64,000 bases of DNA, taken from positions 1,860,001-1,924,000 of the forward strand of contig NZ_JAVIZT010000001.1 of assembly GCF_031453615.1 (NCBI RefSeq), given 5' to 3'. Below, one piece after another: positions 1 through 8,751 of this stretch. The stretch's first letter is position 1; each line of letters starts with the position of its first letter. Source of the DNA: Microbacterium sp. SORGH_AS_0428. GTDB lineage: Bacteria; Actinomycetota; Actinomycetes; Actinomycetales; Microbacteriaceae. The notes beneath the pieces are model-generated. The model saw only the letters and a list, made by a program, of their open reading frames with translations. It was not told the DNA's origin and did not search any database. Both the position numbers and the translations under genes were made by a program.

Positions 1-507
1 GGCAGCCGCGAAGCCGGCGAAGACCCTCGCTCTCAGCGCCTCGGGGTAGACCCGGGCGACGATGACGTACAGGGCCACGGTGATCGCCCCGCCCGCCAGA
101 CCGTGCACGAGACGACCGGCGACGAAGGCCCACATGCTCGGCGCCAGAGCCACCACCATGAGCCCCGCGGCGAAGACGAGCACCGAGACGATGAGCGCAC
201 GACGCGGATTCCCCCGATCGGACCAGATGCCGGCGAGCACCATTCCGACGACGCTCACCGCGACCGGCCCGGCGAAGGCGAAGGCGTACAGCCCGGCTCC
301 GTCCAGTTCCTGACTGACCGTGGGCATCATCGTGGTGACGCCGAGCGCGACGAACGCGTCGAGCATCACGATGAGGAACAGGCCGATGCTCACCCACCGG
401 TACCGCGCATCGAGCACGCCCCCTGTGCGGCGAGTCTCTTCGGCTAGGGGTGGAAAGGTTGCAGAGGCCGCAGCGTCATGCGTGTCGTCACGGTGGGGCG
501 AGGTCAT
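1..507 (-). CDS. MFS transporter, N-terminal part (truncated by window edge)
   Basis: The reading frame is open from an ATG at 507 down to the window edge, giving 169 residues of a major facilitator family exporter. A charged N-terminal tail of about 35 residues is followed by hydrophobic segments, and the first helix pair is followed by a short loop of the MFS motif-A type (SDRGNPR, around residue 90). Only about the first five helices are present. It is transcribed away from the SoxR gene, and its promoter overlaps a soxbox, so it is likely induced by redox-active compounds. The substrate cannot be read from this fragment; drug or pigment efflux is an inference from the SoxR link. Confidence 0.85.
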   Translation of the reverse strand, partial: MTSPHRDDTHDAAASATFPPLAEETRRTGGVLDARYRWVSIGLFLIVMLDAFVALGVTTMMPTVSQELDGAGLYAFAFAGPVAVSVVGMVLAGIWSDRGNPRRALIVSVLVFAAGLMVVALAPSMWAFVAGRLVHGLAGGAITVALYVIVARVYPEALRARVFAGFAAA

Positions 508-513
508 GTCGTC

Positions 514-544
514 AAGCTAGGACCTCAACTAAGGTTGAGGTCAA
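514..544 (-). promoter_or_regulatory. SoxR-controlled promoter with soxbox
   Basis: A perfect 9-bp inverted repeat with a 4-nt centre (GACCTCAAC-N4-GTTGAGGTC, 521-542) resembles the classical soxbox. Reading leftwards, a -35 hexamer TTGACC (539-544) and a -10 hexamer TAGCTT (514-519) are 19 bp apart. That overlong spacer is typical of MerR-family activated promoters, with the operator lying in it. The SoxR start codon is 2 nt beyond the box, so its own message may be leaderless. Confidence 0.85.
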
Positions 545-1003
545 ATGACCGCGCACGGCCCTGTCCTCGGCGTCGGCGACGTCGCGCAGCGGAGCGGCGT
601 CGCGATCTCGACGCTGCACTTCTACGAGCGGCAGGGTCTCATCACGAGTGAGCGGAGCGCGGGCAACCAGCGTCGCTACCGCCGGGATGTGCTTCGTCGC
701 ATCGCCTTCATTCGCGTCTCACAGCGCGTCGGCGTGCCTCTCGCGAACATCCGCACGGCGCTCGACTCGCTTCCGGAAGGCCGCACGCCGACAAAGAAGG
801 ACTGGGCCCGCCTGTCGCGGATGTGGCGCGAAGAGCTCGACAGCCGCATCCGTTCACTCGAACGTCTGCGCAACGACCTGACCGGGTGCATGGGCTGCGG
901 CTGCCTGAGCCTGCGGACCTGTGCTCTTCAGAACCCCGCCGACGCCCTCGCGAGCGAGGGTGCCGGCCCCCGCCTCTGGGAGGGCGACGACGCGGGTAGC
1001 TGA
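545..1003 (+). CDS. soxR: Redox-sensing MerR-family regulator SoxR
   Basis: This 152-residue protein has an N-terminal MerR winged helix (residues 7-75), a dimerisation helix, and a C-terminal cysteine cluster of pattern C-x2-C-x-C-x5-C (CMGCGC then C) that in SoxR binds a [2Fe-2S] cluster. Oxidation of the cluster by redox-cycling compounds activates transcription. The ATG sits directly next to the soxbox. In actinobacteria SoxR usually controls a small regulon of exporters and oxidoreductases, and the adjacent divergent MFS gene fits this. The assignment rests on the complete cysteine motif and the operator. Confidence 0.95.
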   Translation: MTAHGPVLGVGDVAQRSGVAISTLHFYERQGLITSERSAGNQRRYRRDVLRRIAFIRVSQRVGVPLANIRTALDSLPEGRTPTKKDWARLSRMWREELDSRIRSLERLRNDLTGCMGCGCLSLRTCALQNPADALASEGAGPRLWEGDDAGS

Positions 1004-1232
1004 CCGCCGAAGGAGCACCGCCCGTCGTCTCCACCCTCTCGTGGCGTCGCCGCCTTCCGGGTGCGGGACCGGAACTGCCACTGTAGGTCCGCCACATACA
1101 TCCAGATCGGGGTCTTTCTCGCCGGGGACGTACCGTGGGACCACTGCGTCAGTCCGCACTCTCCGGACGGTCCCGACGCGGTCAAACTGGTCTGCCTCTT
1201 CAGGAAGCGATTCTGGGCGGGTTTCGAACACG

Positions 1233-2228
1233 TCAGTTCAACGACGTCGGCAGTTCAAACCGCGCAAAGAGGCCGGGATCGAGGAACGACGTGATGCTGG
1301 CGATCAGCCCGTCTTGTGTATCCAACAACGTCAGAGACCACGCCTCGTGCGGACCGGCTTGATCCTCTCCGACATAGAAGGCGACAGCGGCTTGTCCGTT
1401 GGCGGTGAGCTCGCGAGTGCGCCAGCTTGGGCACAGCGTCATCGGGACGGCATGCGCGAAAGCTGCGACAGCATCTGAGCCGGCATACCACTCTGTAAGT
1501 GGCGGCATCTGCCACGTCGCGTTGGGGGCCAGAAGGTCGATGAACGCTCGTAGGTCGGAGTTAGTGAGCGCTTCGGAGAACCGATGGGCGAGGGAAATGG
1601 ACGATTGCGACGGACGGGGCAGTGCAGGGACGACCGGTGAGGAATAACGTTTCGCTAGCGTTCGCCGGCCGCGCGCCAGAGCCGAGTGTATCGCTGTCGA
1701 GTTGGTCCCCATCGCTGATGCCGCGTCGGAGGCTGAGAAGCCGAGCACGTCGACGAGGAGGAGCGCAGCCCGTTCGTTGCCGCTGAGGAGCTGCAACGTT
1801 GCGACAAAGGCGAGTCTTACGTGTTCGGCGCGCTCCACCGAGTCTGCCGGATCGGGGTACGGTGTCAACCATTCGATCTCGGTGTCCGGGATTGCGTGGA
1901 CGGTGGGCTCGGTAGCGGCGGGGCCAAGGTCGATCGGAAGTGCTCGTTTTCCCCGGGCTTTCGCTGTGTCCAGGCACGTCCGGGTAGCCACCGTGTAGAG
2001 CCACGTCCGAAGCGAGCTGCGTCCCTCAAATCGGTCGAACGCTGCCCAACCGCGCAGAAGTGCGTCCTGCAGAGCGTCGTCCGCATCGTGCACGGACCCG
2101 AGCATTCGGTAGCAGTGCGCGTGCAGGCCCGGGCGTAGTTCTGCCACGGCACGCTCGAATCGTTCACGAGAGTCCTCGTTGGCGCTCTCGCGCTCACCCG
2201 CGGGCGTGTCCAAGAAGTTCTGCGGCAT
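1233..2228 (-). CDS. ECF-type RNA polymerase sigma factor with SnoaL-like C-terminal domain
   Basis: This 331-residue protein carries sigma region 2 (roughly residues 25-90, with the HCYRMLGS and DALQDALLRGW segments), sigma region 4 (about 135-190, with the helix-turn-helix ASDAASAMG) and a C-terminal SnoaL-like domain of about 120 residues. Sigma factors of this type usually lack a classical anti-sigma partner, and the C-terminal domain modulates activity. The start at MPQNFLDTP (2228) is preferred over an upstream in-frame start at 2279, which would add 17 residues unrelated to the family and run into the divergent gene's leader. Its target promoters cannot be read here. Confidence 0.88.
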   Translation of the reverse strand: MPQNFLDTPAGERESANEDSRERFERAVAELRPGLHAHCYRMLGSVHDADDALQDALLRGWAAFDRFEGRSSLRTWLYTVATRTCLDTAKARGKRALPIDLGPAATEPTVHAIPDTEIEWLTPYPDPADSVERAEHVRLAFVATLQLLSGNERAALLLVDVLGFSASDAASAMGTNSTAIHSALARGRRTLAKRYSSPVVPALPRPSQSSISLAHRFSEALTNSDLRAFIDLLAPNATWQMPPLTEWYAGSDAVAAFAHAVPMTLCPSWRTRELTANGQAAVAFYVGEDQAGPHEAWSLTLLDTQDGLIASITSFLDPGLFARFELPTSLN

Positions 2229-2294
2229 GCGACGATTCTGCCCGCGCCGCGCAGTCTCACCTATCGACAGTGTCCCCACGACTCAGGAGAACCC

Positions 2295-2585
2295 ATGCCG
2301 TTCGATCCCATCATGCTCGATCACACCTTCACCGCCCCGATTGGCGTGAACGTCAAGGGTGAGGTCTGGGCCTGCGTCGAGATGCCCGACTCTGCCGCGT
2401 TCTTCGGCACGGGCCGCTCTGTTCGGGTAGACCTCACTGTCGACGACCTGCCGCTGACAGACGTCGGAATGATGGTCACCGGGACGGGTGGTCACATGGT
2501 GTCGTTGAACGCTGCGTTCCGCCGCAAGCTCGGCAAGGACGTGGGCGACACCGTCACCGTCCACATCGAGCGTCGAGTCAAGTGA
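2295..2585 (+). CDS. DUF1905 domain protein
   Basis: This 96-residue protein matches the small beta-barrel DUF1905 family, which often stands alone or is fused to YdeI-like domains; the biochemical role is unknown. A good Shine-Dalgarno AGGAG precedes the ATG by a few bases. Its stop codon overlaps the next start (TGATG), so the two genes are translationally coupled. Divergent from the ECF sigma gene. Confidence 0.8.
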   Translation: MPFDPIMLDHTFTAPIGVNVKGEVWACVEMPDSAAFFGTGRSVRVDLTVDDLPLTDVGMMVTGTGGHMVSLNAAFRRKLGKDVGDTVTVHIERRVK

Positions 2586-3253
2586 TGAGCGTCTCCGCGC
2601 TCTGGTCGATGATCCACACCGAACGGCAGCGTCTCTACGACCAGACTCAATCCCTCACCGCCGAGCAGTGGCAATCTCCCGCCCTCGTCGGCTCATGGAC
2701 TCTTGAGCAGACCATCGCGCATCTGGCCGCCGGCGCAGAGCAGAGCGTCGCCGCATGGCTGCACAGCGTGTTCTCCGCGCGCTTTGACTTCGAGCTCCAC
2801 AAGGAACGGGGAGTCGTGACGCGGTTGGGTACTTCGCCCGCTGAGACGTTGGACAGGTATGAACGAGCGATCCGCAACAAACGACGCGCGGCCGGTCCGC
2901 TCATGGCGGGACTGGGCGAGGTCTTGATCCACGGTGAGGAGATCCGTCGACCGGTCGGCATCCCGGACGAGGTGCCGGCTCAAACCGCCGCAGCAACCTT
3001 GCAATGGTTCGCACGCCACGACTTCACCGAGTACTCCCGTTCACGAGCGCAAGGCCTCCGTCTGATCGCCAGCGACGCGGCCACCGAGATCGGCGAAGGC
3101 GCCGAGGTGCGCGGCCGGGCTCTCTCACTCCTCGTCGCGCTTTCTGGGCGCCCAGTCCTCTCCGGCGAACTGCAGGGGCGCGGCGCAGCCAGTCTGATTC
3201 ACCGCGGCGGAGCGGACTGGAAGCCACGACGCGAACGCACTCGCGGCCCATGA
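2585..3253 (+). CDS. Maleylpyruvate isomerase-family mycothiol-dependent enzyme (DinB fold)
   Basis: This 222-residue protein has the four-helix DinB/MDMPI fold, with the helix containing QTIAHLAA (about residue 40) and the IHGEEIRRPVG segment (about residue 118). These carry the metal-binding histidines of this family. Members are mycothiol-dependent transferases or isomerases acting in detoxification. The exact substrate is unknown. The ATG overlaps the stop of the DUF1905 gene. A GTG one codon upstream is possible but less likely. Confidence 0.8.
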   Translation: MSVSALWSMIHTERQRLYDQTQSLTAEQWQSPALVGSWTLEQTIAHLAAGAEQSVAAWLHSVFSARFDFELHKERGVVTRLGTSPAETLDRYERAIRNKRRAAGPLMAGLGEVLIHGEEIRRPVGIPDEVPAQTAAATLQWFARHDFTEYSRSRAQGLRLIASDAATEIGEGAEVRGRALSLLVALSGRPVLSGELQGRGAASLIHRGGADWKPRRERTRGP

Positions 3254-3406
3254 GGGTTCACAATCGACCGTTCGCAGAACGTCATGCTGCGAAAGGCTGC
3301 TGGAACCCTCAGCCATATTCGACAGGTGTCGCTCCGCGAAGCTGCCCGACGTGTCTGGACAAGTTGGCCGGGAATTCGACATCTTCGGCGGGAGTTTGCA
3401 CCCCCG

Positions 3407-4771
3407 CTACATCCCCGCGGCCATGTCGGTGAAGCGGGAGAAGTGACCCTGGAAGGCGATCTCGATCGTCGCGGTCGGACCGTTACGGTGCTTCGCGATG
3501 ATGAGGTCGGCCTCGCCGGGGCGCACGTCCTTGTCGTATACCGAGTCGCGGTGCAGCAGCATGACCATGTCGGCGTCCTGCTCGATCGAGCCGGACTCAC
3601 GCAGGTCGCTGACCTGGGGGCGCTTGTCTTGGCGCTGCTCGGAACCACGGTTCAGCTGCGACAGCGCGATGACGGGAACCTGCAGCTCCTTCGCCAGCAG
3701 CTTGAGCGCACGCGAGAACTCGCTGACCTCCTGCTGACGCGACTCGACCTTCTTGCCGCTGGTCATCAGCTGCAGGTAGTCGATGATCACCATCTTGAGT
3801 CCGACGCGCTGCTTGAGACGGCGGCACTTGGCGCGGATCTCGACGAGCGTCATGTTGGGGCTGTCGTCGATGTACAGGGGCGCGTCGTTGATGCGGCCGC
3901 GGGTGGCGGCGACAGTGGTCCAGTCCCGCTGGTCGAGAGTTCCCTTGCGCATGTTCTGCAGCGGGATGGCACCCTCGGCGCTCATGAGACGCATGGCGAT
4001 CTCGCTACGGCCCATTTCGAGCGAGAAGAAGATCGCGGGCATGTTGTGCTTGATTGCAGCGGCGCGGGCGAAGTCGAGCGCGAGCGTCGACTTACCCATG
4101 GCGGGGCGGGCGGCGACGACGATCATCTGACCGCCGTGCAGCCCGTTGGTCAGCTCGTCGAGCTGCGCGAAGCCCGTGGGCACGCCGGTCATCGAACCGT
4201 CGCGACCGCGGGCGGCCTCGATCTCCTCGACGGCCGCATCCACCGCCGTCGTGAGCGGCACGTAATCCTCGGTGGTCTCGGCTCCCGTCACCGAGTAGAT
4301 CTCGGCCTGGGCCGAGTTCACGATCTCGGTCGCCTCACCCTGACCGGCGTAGCCCATCTGCACGATGCGCGTCCCGGCCTCGACGAGGCGGCGCAGCAGC
4401 GCACGCTCGGAGACGATCGAGGCGTAGTAGCCGGCGTTCGCCGCCGTCGGAACGATCGAGGTGAGCGTGTGCAGGTAGTCGGCACCGCCCGCGCGCTGCA
4501 GGTCACCGGTCTTGATGAGCTCGTCGGTGACGGCGATGACGTCGGTCGGCTCGCCGTGCGAGTAGAGCGTGAGGATGGCCTCGAAGATCAGCTCATGCTT
4601 CGGTACGTAGAAGTCCGCACCGCGCAGGCTCTCGATGACATCGGCCACCGCATCCTTCGACAGGAGCATGCCGCCCAGGGTGCTCTGCTCGGCGAGCACG
4701 TCGTGCGGGGGCGTTCGTTCGTACTCGCGTCGGGGCTCGAGGCGGTCCGCTGGGATGTCGGCGATGGACAC
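3407..4771 (-). CDS. dnaB: Replicative DNA helicase DnaB
   Basis: This 454-residue hexameric helicase unwinds DNA ahead of the fork. The N-terminal domain (residues about 20-120, starting near LAEQSTLGGMLL) binds primase. The C-terminal RecA-like ATPase has Walker A RPAMGKST (about residue 225), Walker B MVIIDYLQL and the EQDADMVMLLHR segment. There is no intein. GTG at 4771 is chosen because an AGGGGAG element lies about 11 nt before it; GTG at 4783 would leave almost no spacing. It stands alone and is convergent with the preceding gene. Its upstream region holds several DnaA boxes, suggesting control by DnaA. Confidence 0.97.
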   Translation of the reverse strand: MSIADIPADRLEPRREYERTPPHDVLAEQSTLGGMLLSKDAVADVIESLRGADFYVPKHELIFEAILTLYSHGEPTDVIAVTDELIKTGDLQRAGGADYLHTLTSIVPTAANAGYYASIVSERALLRRLVEAGTRIVQMGYAGQGEATEIVNSAQAEIYSVTGAETTEDYVPLTTAVDAAVEEIEAARGRDGSMTGVPTGFAQLDELTNGLHGGQMIVVAARPAMGKSTLALDFARAAAIKHNMPAIFFSLEMGRSEIAMRLMSAEGAIPLQNMRKGTLDQRDWTTVAATRGRINDAPLYIDDSPNMTLVEIRAKCRRLKQRVGLKMVIIDYLQLMTSGKKVESRQQEVSEFSRALKLLAKELQVPVIALSQLNRGSEQRQDKRPQVSDLRESGSIEQDADMVMLLHRDSVYDKDVRPGEADLIIAKHRNGPTATIEIAFQGHFSRFTDMAAGM

Positions 4772-5321
4772 GAGTGTCCACACTCCCCTCTGGCGCCGGA
4801 AGGCGTCGCTGTTCGAACGTGATCGACCCGCGTTCCGCGCGCCCGCGCACGCGAAAACGGACGATGCGTAAGCACATCACCCGCCTCCGACATCGCGTCT
4901 CCCCTGACGCACGCGGGCCCTTTTCTCGGGCCGGCTCTGAAGCCTCCCCCACGCTAAAGTCGGCTCATTCGACACGCAAACAGGCCTGTGGATAACCCTG
5001 TGGGGAAATTGCGCGAAACGCCGCGCACCCTGTGGACGGACACTGTGGATAAGTGGATAACCGCGTCCCAGACATGCCGCTTTTCGCTAACGTGATCTGG
5101 GATTTGTTGTTACCCACACCTGCGGAATGTCATGTGGTTGAAGTCCTGCTTTAAGGTTGCGAATCGACTCGAGTTGTGCACAGGCGGACACCCAGGATCA
5201 GACGTTCGACGCGAGAGCCGCTGCCACGTTTTCGGTCATTCCGCAAGCCCCCTCACGTCAGGCCGGCCGACCAGTAAATTGCCGGGCACAACTGACCTGC
5301 CAGTGACGCACAGGGGGTGAC
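4772..5321. promoter_or_regulatory. 550-bp intergenic region with a DnaA-box cluster
   Basis: No convincing gene lies in this gap between two divergent genes. Within about 75 bp it holds two exact DnaA boxes on the + strand (TGTGGATAA at 4987-4995 and 5044-5052), one with a single mismatch (AGTGGATAA, 5052-5060) and two weaker matches (4999-5007 and 5031-5039). This density is far above background and resembles a DnaA-regulated promoter or titration site. Promoters for dnaB and for the secreted protein at 5322 should lie here, but I cannot place them confidently. Confidence 0.7.
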
Positions 5322-6308
5322 GTGGACGAGTCAGTGAACGGATCATCGCGACGCGCGGGCCGGATTCTCCTGCTCGCCGCCGGCGTCGGCCTGCTCTGGG
5401 CGGGCGTCTCCGTTCTGACCTTCACCACCTCCGCGCACGCGGACGACGACGACCGCGGTGGGCTCATCGGGCTCGTGGGCGGCGTCACAGGCGCGGCGTC
5501 AGACCTCGTCGGCGCGACCACGGGCGCCGTCGGCGACATCCTTCCGCCCGTCGCCCCCGTGACGGATGCGGCCTCGCAGACGGTCTCGACCGTGACGACC
5601 ACCGTGTCGGACACCGTCGCCTACGTGCCCGAGGTCGTCCCGGAGCTTCAACCCGTCGTCGAGCCCGTCGTCACGGAGATCGTGCAGCCCGTCGTCACCG
5701 ACGTCGTGCAGCCGATCATCGACGGGGTGGGCGCGCTCGTGGAGCCGGTACCCGTGGTCTCCGACGTCGTCGGCGCCATCGACCTTCCGACCGTCATCGG
5801 AGCCGTTCCCGGCGTGGTCGGCTCGGTGGACGACACGGTCGGCTCCGTCATCGGCACGCCCGGTCACCCGACGAGCGGGGGAGTCGTCCCCTCCGTGCCC
5901 CTTCCCGGCACCGACAGCGTGGCACCGCCGAGCACGAACCCGCTCACGACGCAGGATGCGGCCACCGCAGCCCTCGTGGCCGCACTGACAGCGACGGCCG
6001 ATGCGCGTCATGCGACCGTCGCGGGAGCCGGCGGGGCCGCGTTCGTCACGCCGAGTGCAGCCGCACCCGTCAGCAGCCTCGATCTCCGCGGTGCACCGCC
6101 GCTGCCTGGACACTCCGCTCCGTGGGAGAGCTCTGCGCCCTCCGGCTCGTCTTCTTCGGGCTCCTCGTCCGGCTCGCTGAGCTTCACTCTCGGGTGGGTG
6201 GAGAGCTCTGCCTGGCCTGCGTCTGCAGGTTCGGCCATCGCTCCTCGCGACGGCGACGATGATCTTCCTTCCTCCCCGGTCTTCGACACCGACATCTCCC
6301 CCGACTGA
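5322..6308 (+). CDS. Secreted Val/Pro-rich low-complexity protein of unknown function
   Basis: This 328-residue protein starts at GTG, preceded by AGGGGG. Residues 1-40 form a signal peptide (basic start, hydrophobic core ILLLAAGVGLLWAGV, cut near SAHA-D). The mature part alternates Val, Pro, Thr and Asp in imperfect short repeats of the type VVEPVVTEIVQPVVTDVVQP. This is followed by a Ser/Gly-rich stretch. No LPxTG-type signal, second membrane segment or catalytic motif is visible, so it is probably released or loosely wall-associated. It sits just upstream of a larger surface protein in the same direction, 98 nt apart. I do not recognise the family. Confidence 0.75.
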   Translation: MDESVNGSSRRAGRILLLAAGVGLLWAGVSVLTFTTSAHADDDDRGGLIGLVGGVTGAASDLVGATTGAVGDILPPVAPVTDAASQTVSTVTTTVSDTVAYVPEVVPELQPVVEPVVTEIVQPVVTDVVQPIIDGVGALVEPVPVVSDVVGAIDLPTVIGAVPGVVGSVDDTVGSVIGTPGHPTSGGVVPSVPLPGTDSVAPPSTNPLTTQDAATAALVAALTATADARHATVAGAGGAAFVTPSAAAPVSSLDLRGAPPLPGHSAPWESSAPSGSSSSGSSSGSLSFTLGWVESSAWPASAGSAIAPRDGDDDLPSSPVFDTDISPD

Positions 6309-6406
6309 CCGATTCGGGTCGCGTCTCTGATGCGACACATCCCCGGCACGCTCGCGTGCATCCGCGCTTCCACGCGGTCCGAATCGATCAATCAGGAGAC
6401 AGAATC

Positions 6407-7942
6407 ATGCGTACATTCGCAAAGCGAGTGCTCCTCGGAGCGCTCATCGGCGGCGGCATCGCCATCGCCGGAGCAACGGTCGCCAATGCGGCCGAGACAG
6501 ACGGGCAGGACGGCCTGCTCTCGGGAACCCAAGGGCTGATCAACGTGGCGGTCCCCGTCACCGTCAGCGGCAACGCCATCTCGCTGCTGGGTGACTCCGC
6601 GTCACAGGATGCGGCGACCGAGGTTGCTGCACCGACGCCCAGCACGGGGTCGAACGAGACGTCCGGCACCGACGGAATCGCCGGCGGCACTCAGGCGCTG
6701 GTCGACGTGACGATCCCCGTCACCGTCAGCGGCACGAGCATCTCGCTCACCGGCGACAGCACGTCGTCCGGCGCCGAGACGGCTCCCGCCGCACCGACGC
6801 CGGATGCTGGCACGGCTGCGACCACGGACGGCACCGACGGCGTCGCCGGCGGTACCCAGGTCGTCGCCCCCGTCACCGCCCCGGTCACCGTCAGCGGGAA
6901 CGCCATCTCGCTGCTCGGCGACAGCGAGACCACGGACGCCACCACCGCCGCGGGAACCGCCGGGTCCGGCAGCGCGGGCGGGGCAATGACCGGCGGCTCC
7001 GACGGTGCCGTCAGCGGCACCCAGGTCGTCGCCCCCGTCACCGCCCCGGTGACGGTCGGCGGCAACGCCATCTCGCTGCTCGGCGACAGCACGACCAGCG
7101 ACGCCGCTACGGCGCCCGCATCCACCGGTTCGGGTAGCACCGACGGCGCCATGACGGACGGCACGGACGGCATCCTCGGCGGCACGCAGGCGATCGCCCC
7201 GATCGCCGCTCCCGTGACCGTCGGCGGCAACGCCATCTCCCTCACCGGAGACAGCACCACCACCGACGCCACCACCGCAGCCGGCACCTCCGGCTCCGGC
7301 GGCACCGACGGCGCGATGACGAACGGCACTGACGGCATCCTCGGCGGCACGCAGGCGATCGCCCCGATCACCGCTCCGATCACCGCGGGCGGCAACGCGA
7401 TCTCGGTGACCGGCGACAGCACGTCCACCGACGCCGCGACGGTCGCTCCGGCCGACAGCGGAACGGTCCCGGTGCTGACCTCGGGTGAGAACGGCATCCT
7501 CGGCGGCACGCAGCTGGGTCTTCCCATCACCGCGCCGATCACCCTCGGCGGCAACGCCATCTCGGTGACCGGCGACTCGACCACCGAGAACCCGGGAACC
7601 ACGCCGGGAACCCCCGGTGAGCCCGGTACGCCCGGTGAGCCCGGCACGCCCGGTGAGCCTGGCACGCCCGGTGAGCCCGGAACGCCCGGTACCCCTGGTG
7701 AGCCCGGTACCCCCGGTACTCCTGGAACGCCTGGGACTCCCGGCACCCCGGGAACGCCCGGTGCGAACGGAAGCCCTGCCGCCGTGACCGGCGTCGTGAG
7801 CGCCGATGCACGTGCGGCCGACGGCTCGCTCGCGATGACCGGCGGAGCGGATGTGGCGGGCCTCGCGCTCGGCGCCTTCCTCCTGGCAGGGCTCGGCGCG
7901 CTCATCGCGCTCATCGCCCGCCGCCGTCACGCTCACATCTGA
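6407..7942 (+). CDS. Cell-wall-anchored protein with seven chaplin-like repeats, collagen-like stalk and LAMTG sortase signal
   Basis: This 511-residue protein starts at ATG 6407, with AGGAG upstream. Residues 1-29 are a signal peptide ending ANAAE. Seven 30-residue units follow (about residues 35-391), each of the form (D/N)G-x2-(G/S)GTQ ... (P/V)(V/I)T-x-(G/S)GNAIS-x2-GDS. They resemble the chaplin core but lack its cysteines. Linkers are Thr/Ala/Gly-rich. Next come 18 Gly-x-y triplets, mostly GTP and GEP (about 401-454), then LAMTG, a hydrophobic segment and a terminal RRRHAHI. LAxTG is the signal used by class E sortases, and one is encoded at 59108. Role in surface coating or adhesion is inferred. 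Confidence 0.88.
   Translation: MRTFAKRVLLGALIGGGIAIAGATVANAAETDGQDGLLSGTQGLINVAVPVTVSGNAISLLGDSASQDAATEVAAPTPSTGSNETSGTDGIAGGTQALVDVTIPVTVSGTSISLTGDSTSSGAETAPAAPTPDAGTAATTDGTDGVAGGTQVVAPVTAPVTVSGNAISLLGDSETTDATTAAGTAGSGSAGGAMTGGSDGAVSGTQVVAPVTAPVTVGGNAISLLGDSTTSDAATAPASTGSGSTDGAMTDGTDGILGGTQAIAPIAAPVTVGGNAISLTGDSTTTDATTAAGTSGSGGTDGAMTNGTDGILGGTQAIAPITAPITAGGNAISVTGDSTSTDAATVAPADSGTVPVLTSGENGILGGTQLGLPITAPITLGGNAISVTGDSTTENPGTTPGTPGEPGTPGEPGTPGEPGTPGEPGTPGTPGEPGTPGTPGTPGTPGTPGTPGANGSPAAVTGVVSADARAADGSLAMTGGADVAGLALGAFLLAGLGALIALIARRRHAHI
6509..7579 (+). repeat. Seven in-frame chaplin-like repeat units
   Basis: Seven conserved 30-codon cores separated by variable linkers lie inside the surface protein gene. 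Cores 3-7 are the most alike (e.g. [14 protein letters not shown] and [13 protein letters not shown]), consistent with expansion by duplication. Core 2 is most diverged, with GTSIS replacing GNAIS. Confidence 0.85.
7607..7768 (+). repeat. Collagen-like Gly-x-y triplet array
   Basis: Eighteen consecutive Gly-x-y triplets are encoded: 17 are GTP or GEP and the last is GAN. Synonymous codons vary (ggt/ggc/gga/ggg), so the protein pattern rather than the DNA has been kept. Confidence 0.9.
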
Positions 7943-7955
7943 GGGTGGAAACGGC

Positions 7956-7990
7956 GGATGGCGGGGAGTCTCATCGACTCCCCGCCATCC
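7956..7990. terminator. Bidirectional terminator-like hairpin
   Basis: A perfect 15-bp stem (GGATGGCGGGGAGTC and its complement) encloses a 5-nt loop between two convergent genes, the surface protein and rplI. There is no clear T-run, as is common in high-GC actinobacteria. Confidence 0.75.
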
Positions 7991-8006
7991 GGCATGCCCG
8001 AAGGCG

Positions 8007-8459
8007 TTACTTCGCGGCGACCACCTGGAGTGAGATCACGGCGGTCACGTCGTCGCGCAGACGAACCGTGGCCTCGTGCACACCCACCGACTTGATCGGC
8101 GACGTGAACTGCACCTTGCGCTTGTCGATCTCGCCGATGCCGGCGGTCTTGACGGCGTTGGCGACGTCTTCGGTCTTGACCGAGCCGAACAGACGACCCT
8201 CAGCGCCCGCCTTGACGGTGAGCTTGACCTTGTCGGCCTCGAGAGCGTTCTTCAGTGCGACGGCGTCCTCGTGGTCGTGGATCGCGCGAGCCTCGCGGGC
8301 GGCGCGGATCGACGCGACCTGCTTCTCGCCACCACGGGTCCACGCGACAGCGAAGCCCTGGGGGATGAGGTAGTTACGGGCGTACCCGTTCTTGACCTCG
8401 ACCACGTCACCGGCGCTACCGAGCCCGGTGACCTCGTTCGTGAGAATCAGCTTTGCCAT
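8007..8459 (-). CDS. rplI: Ribosomal protein bL9
   Basis: This 150-residue protein of the large ribosomal subunit shows the standard bL9 layout: an N-terminal globular domain beginning [14 protein letters not shown] with the conserved [16 protein letters not shown] segment, a long helix, and a C-terminal domain with GRLFGSV. It is the last gene of the rpsF-ssb-rpsR-rplI operon, 11 nt after rpsR, and is followed by the hairpin at 7956. Confidence 0.98.
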   Translation of the reverse strand: MAKLILTNEVTGLGSAGDVVEVKNGYARNYLIPQGFAVAWTRGGEKQVASIRAAREARAIHDHEDAVALKNALEADKVKLTVKAGAEGRLFGSVKTEDVANAVKTAGIGEIDKRKVQFTSPIKSVGVHEATVRLRDDVTAVISLQVVAAK

Positions 8460-8470
8460 GTCGGTACCCC

Positions 8471-8725
8471 TTACCGGCCTGCGCCAGCGTAGGGCAGGAG
8501 CGCCATTTCACGGGCGTTCTTGATCGCGCGGGCGATCAGACGCTGCTCCTGCACCGAGACACCGGTGATACGACGGGCGCGGATCTTTCCACGCTCGGAG
8601 ATGAACTTGCGAAGCGTGGCGACGTCCTTGTAGTCAATGACGCCGACGCGGATCGCCTTCGCGGGAGCAGCGTTCTTCGCGCCCTTCCGCGGCTTGCGGC
8701 GGTCGCCGCTCGACTTTCCAGCCAT
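8471..8725 (-). CDS. rpsR: Ribosomal protein bS18
   Basis: This 84-residue small-subunit protein has the conserved [19 protein letters not shown] and [15 protein letters not shown] segments of bS18. The basic N-terminus lacks the CxxC zinc ligands seen in some actinobacterial paralogs, so it is the zinc-independent form. AAGGAAAC precedes the ATG. It lies between ssb and rplI in a ribosomal operon; bS18 pairs with bS6 on the 30S platform. Confidence 0.97.
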   Translation of the reverse strand: MAGKSSGDRRKPRKGAKNAAPAKAIRVGVIDYKDVATLRKFISERGKIRARRITGVSVQEQRLIARAIKNAREMALLPYAGAGR

Positions 8726-8751
8726 GTTGTTTCCTTAAAAGAAGTGTGTTG

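Noticed and set aside
1004..1232. Gap between soxR and the sigma factor gene
   Set aside because: Short frames here run on both strands but none has a start signal or family match; I see no gene.
3284..4822. A 512-residue + strand frame opposite dnaB
   Set aside because: Shadow of dnaB; Leu/Arg/Asp/Val-rich, no motif.
5132..5320. A 62-residue frame in the dnaB upstream gap
   Set aside because: No ribosome-binding site, mixed composition, and no support from neighbours.
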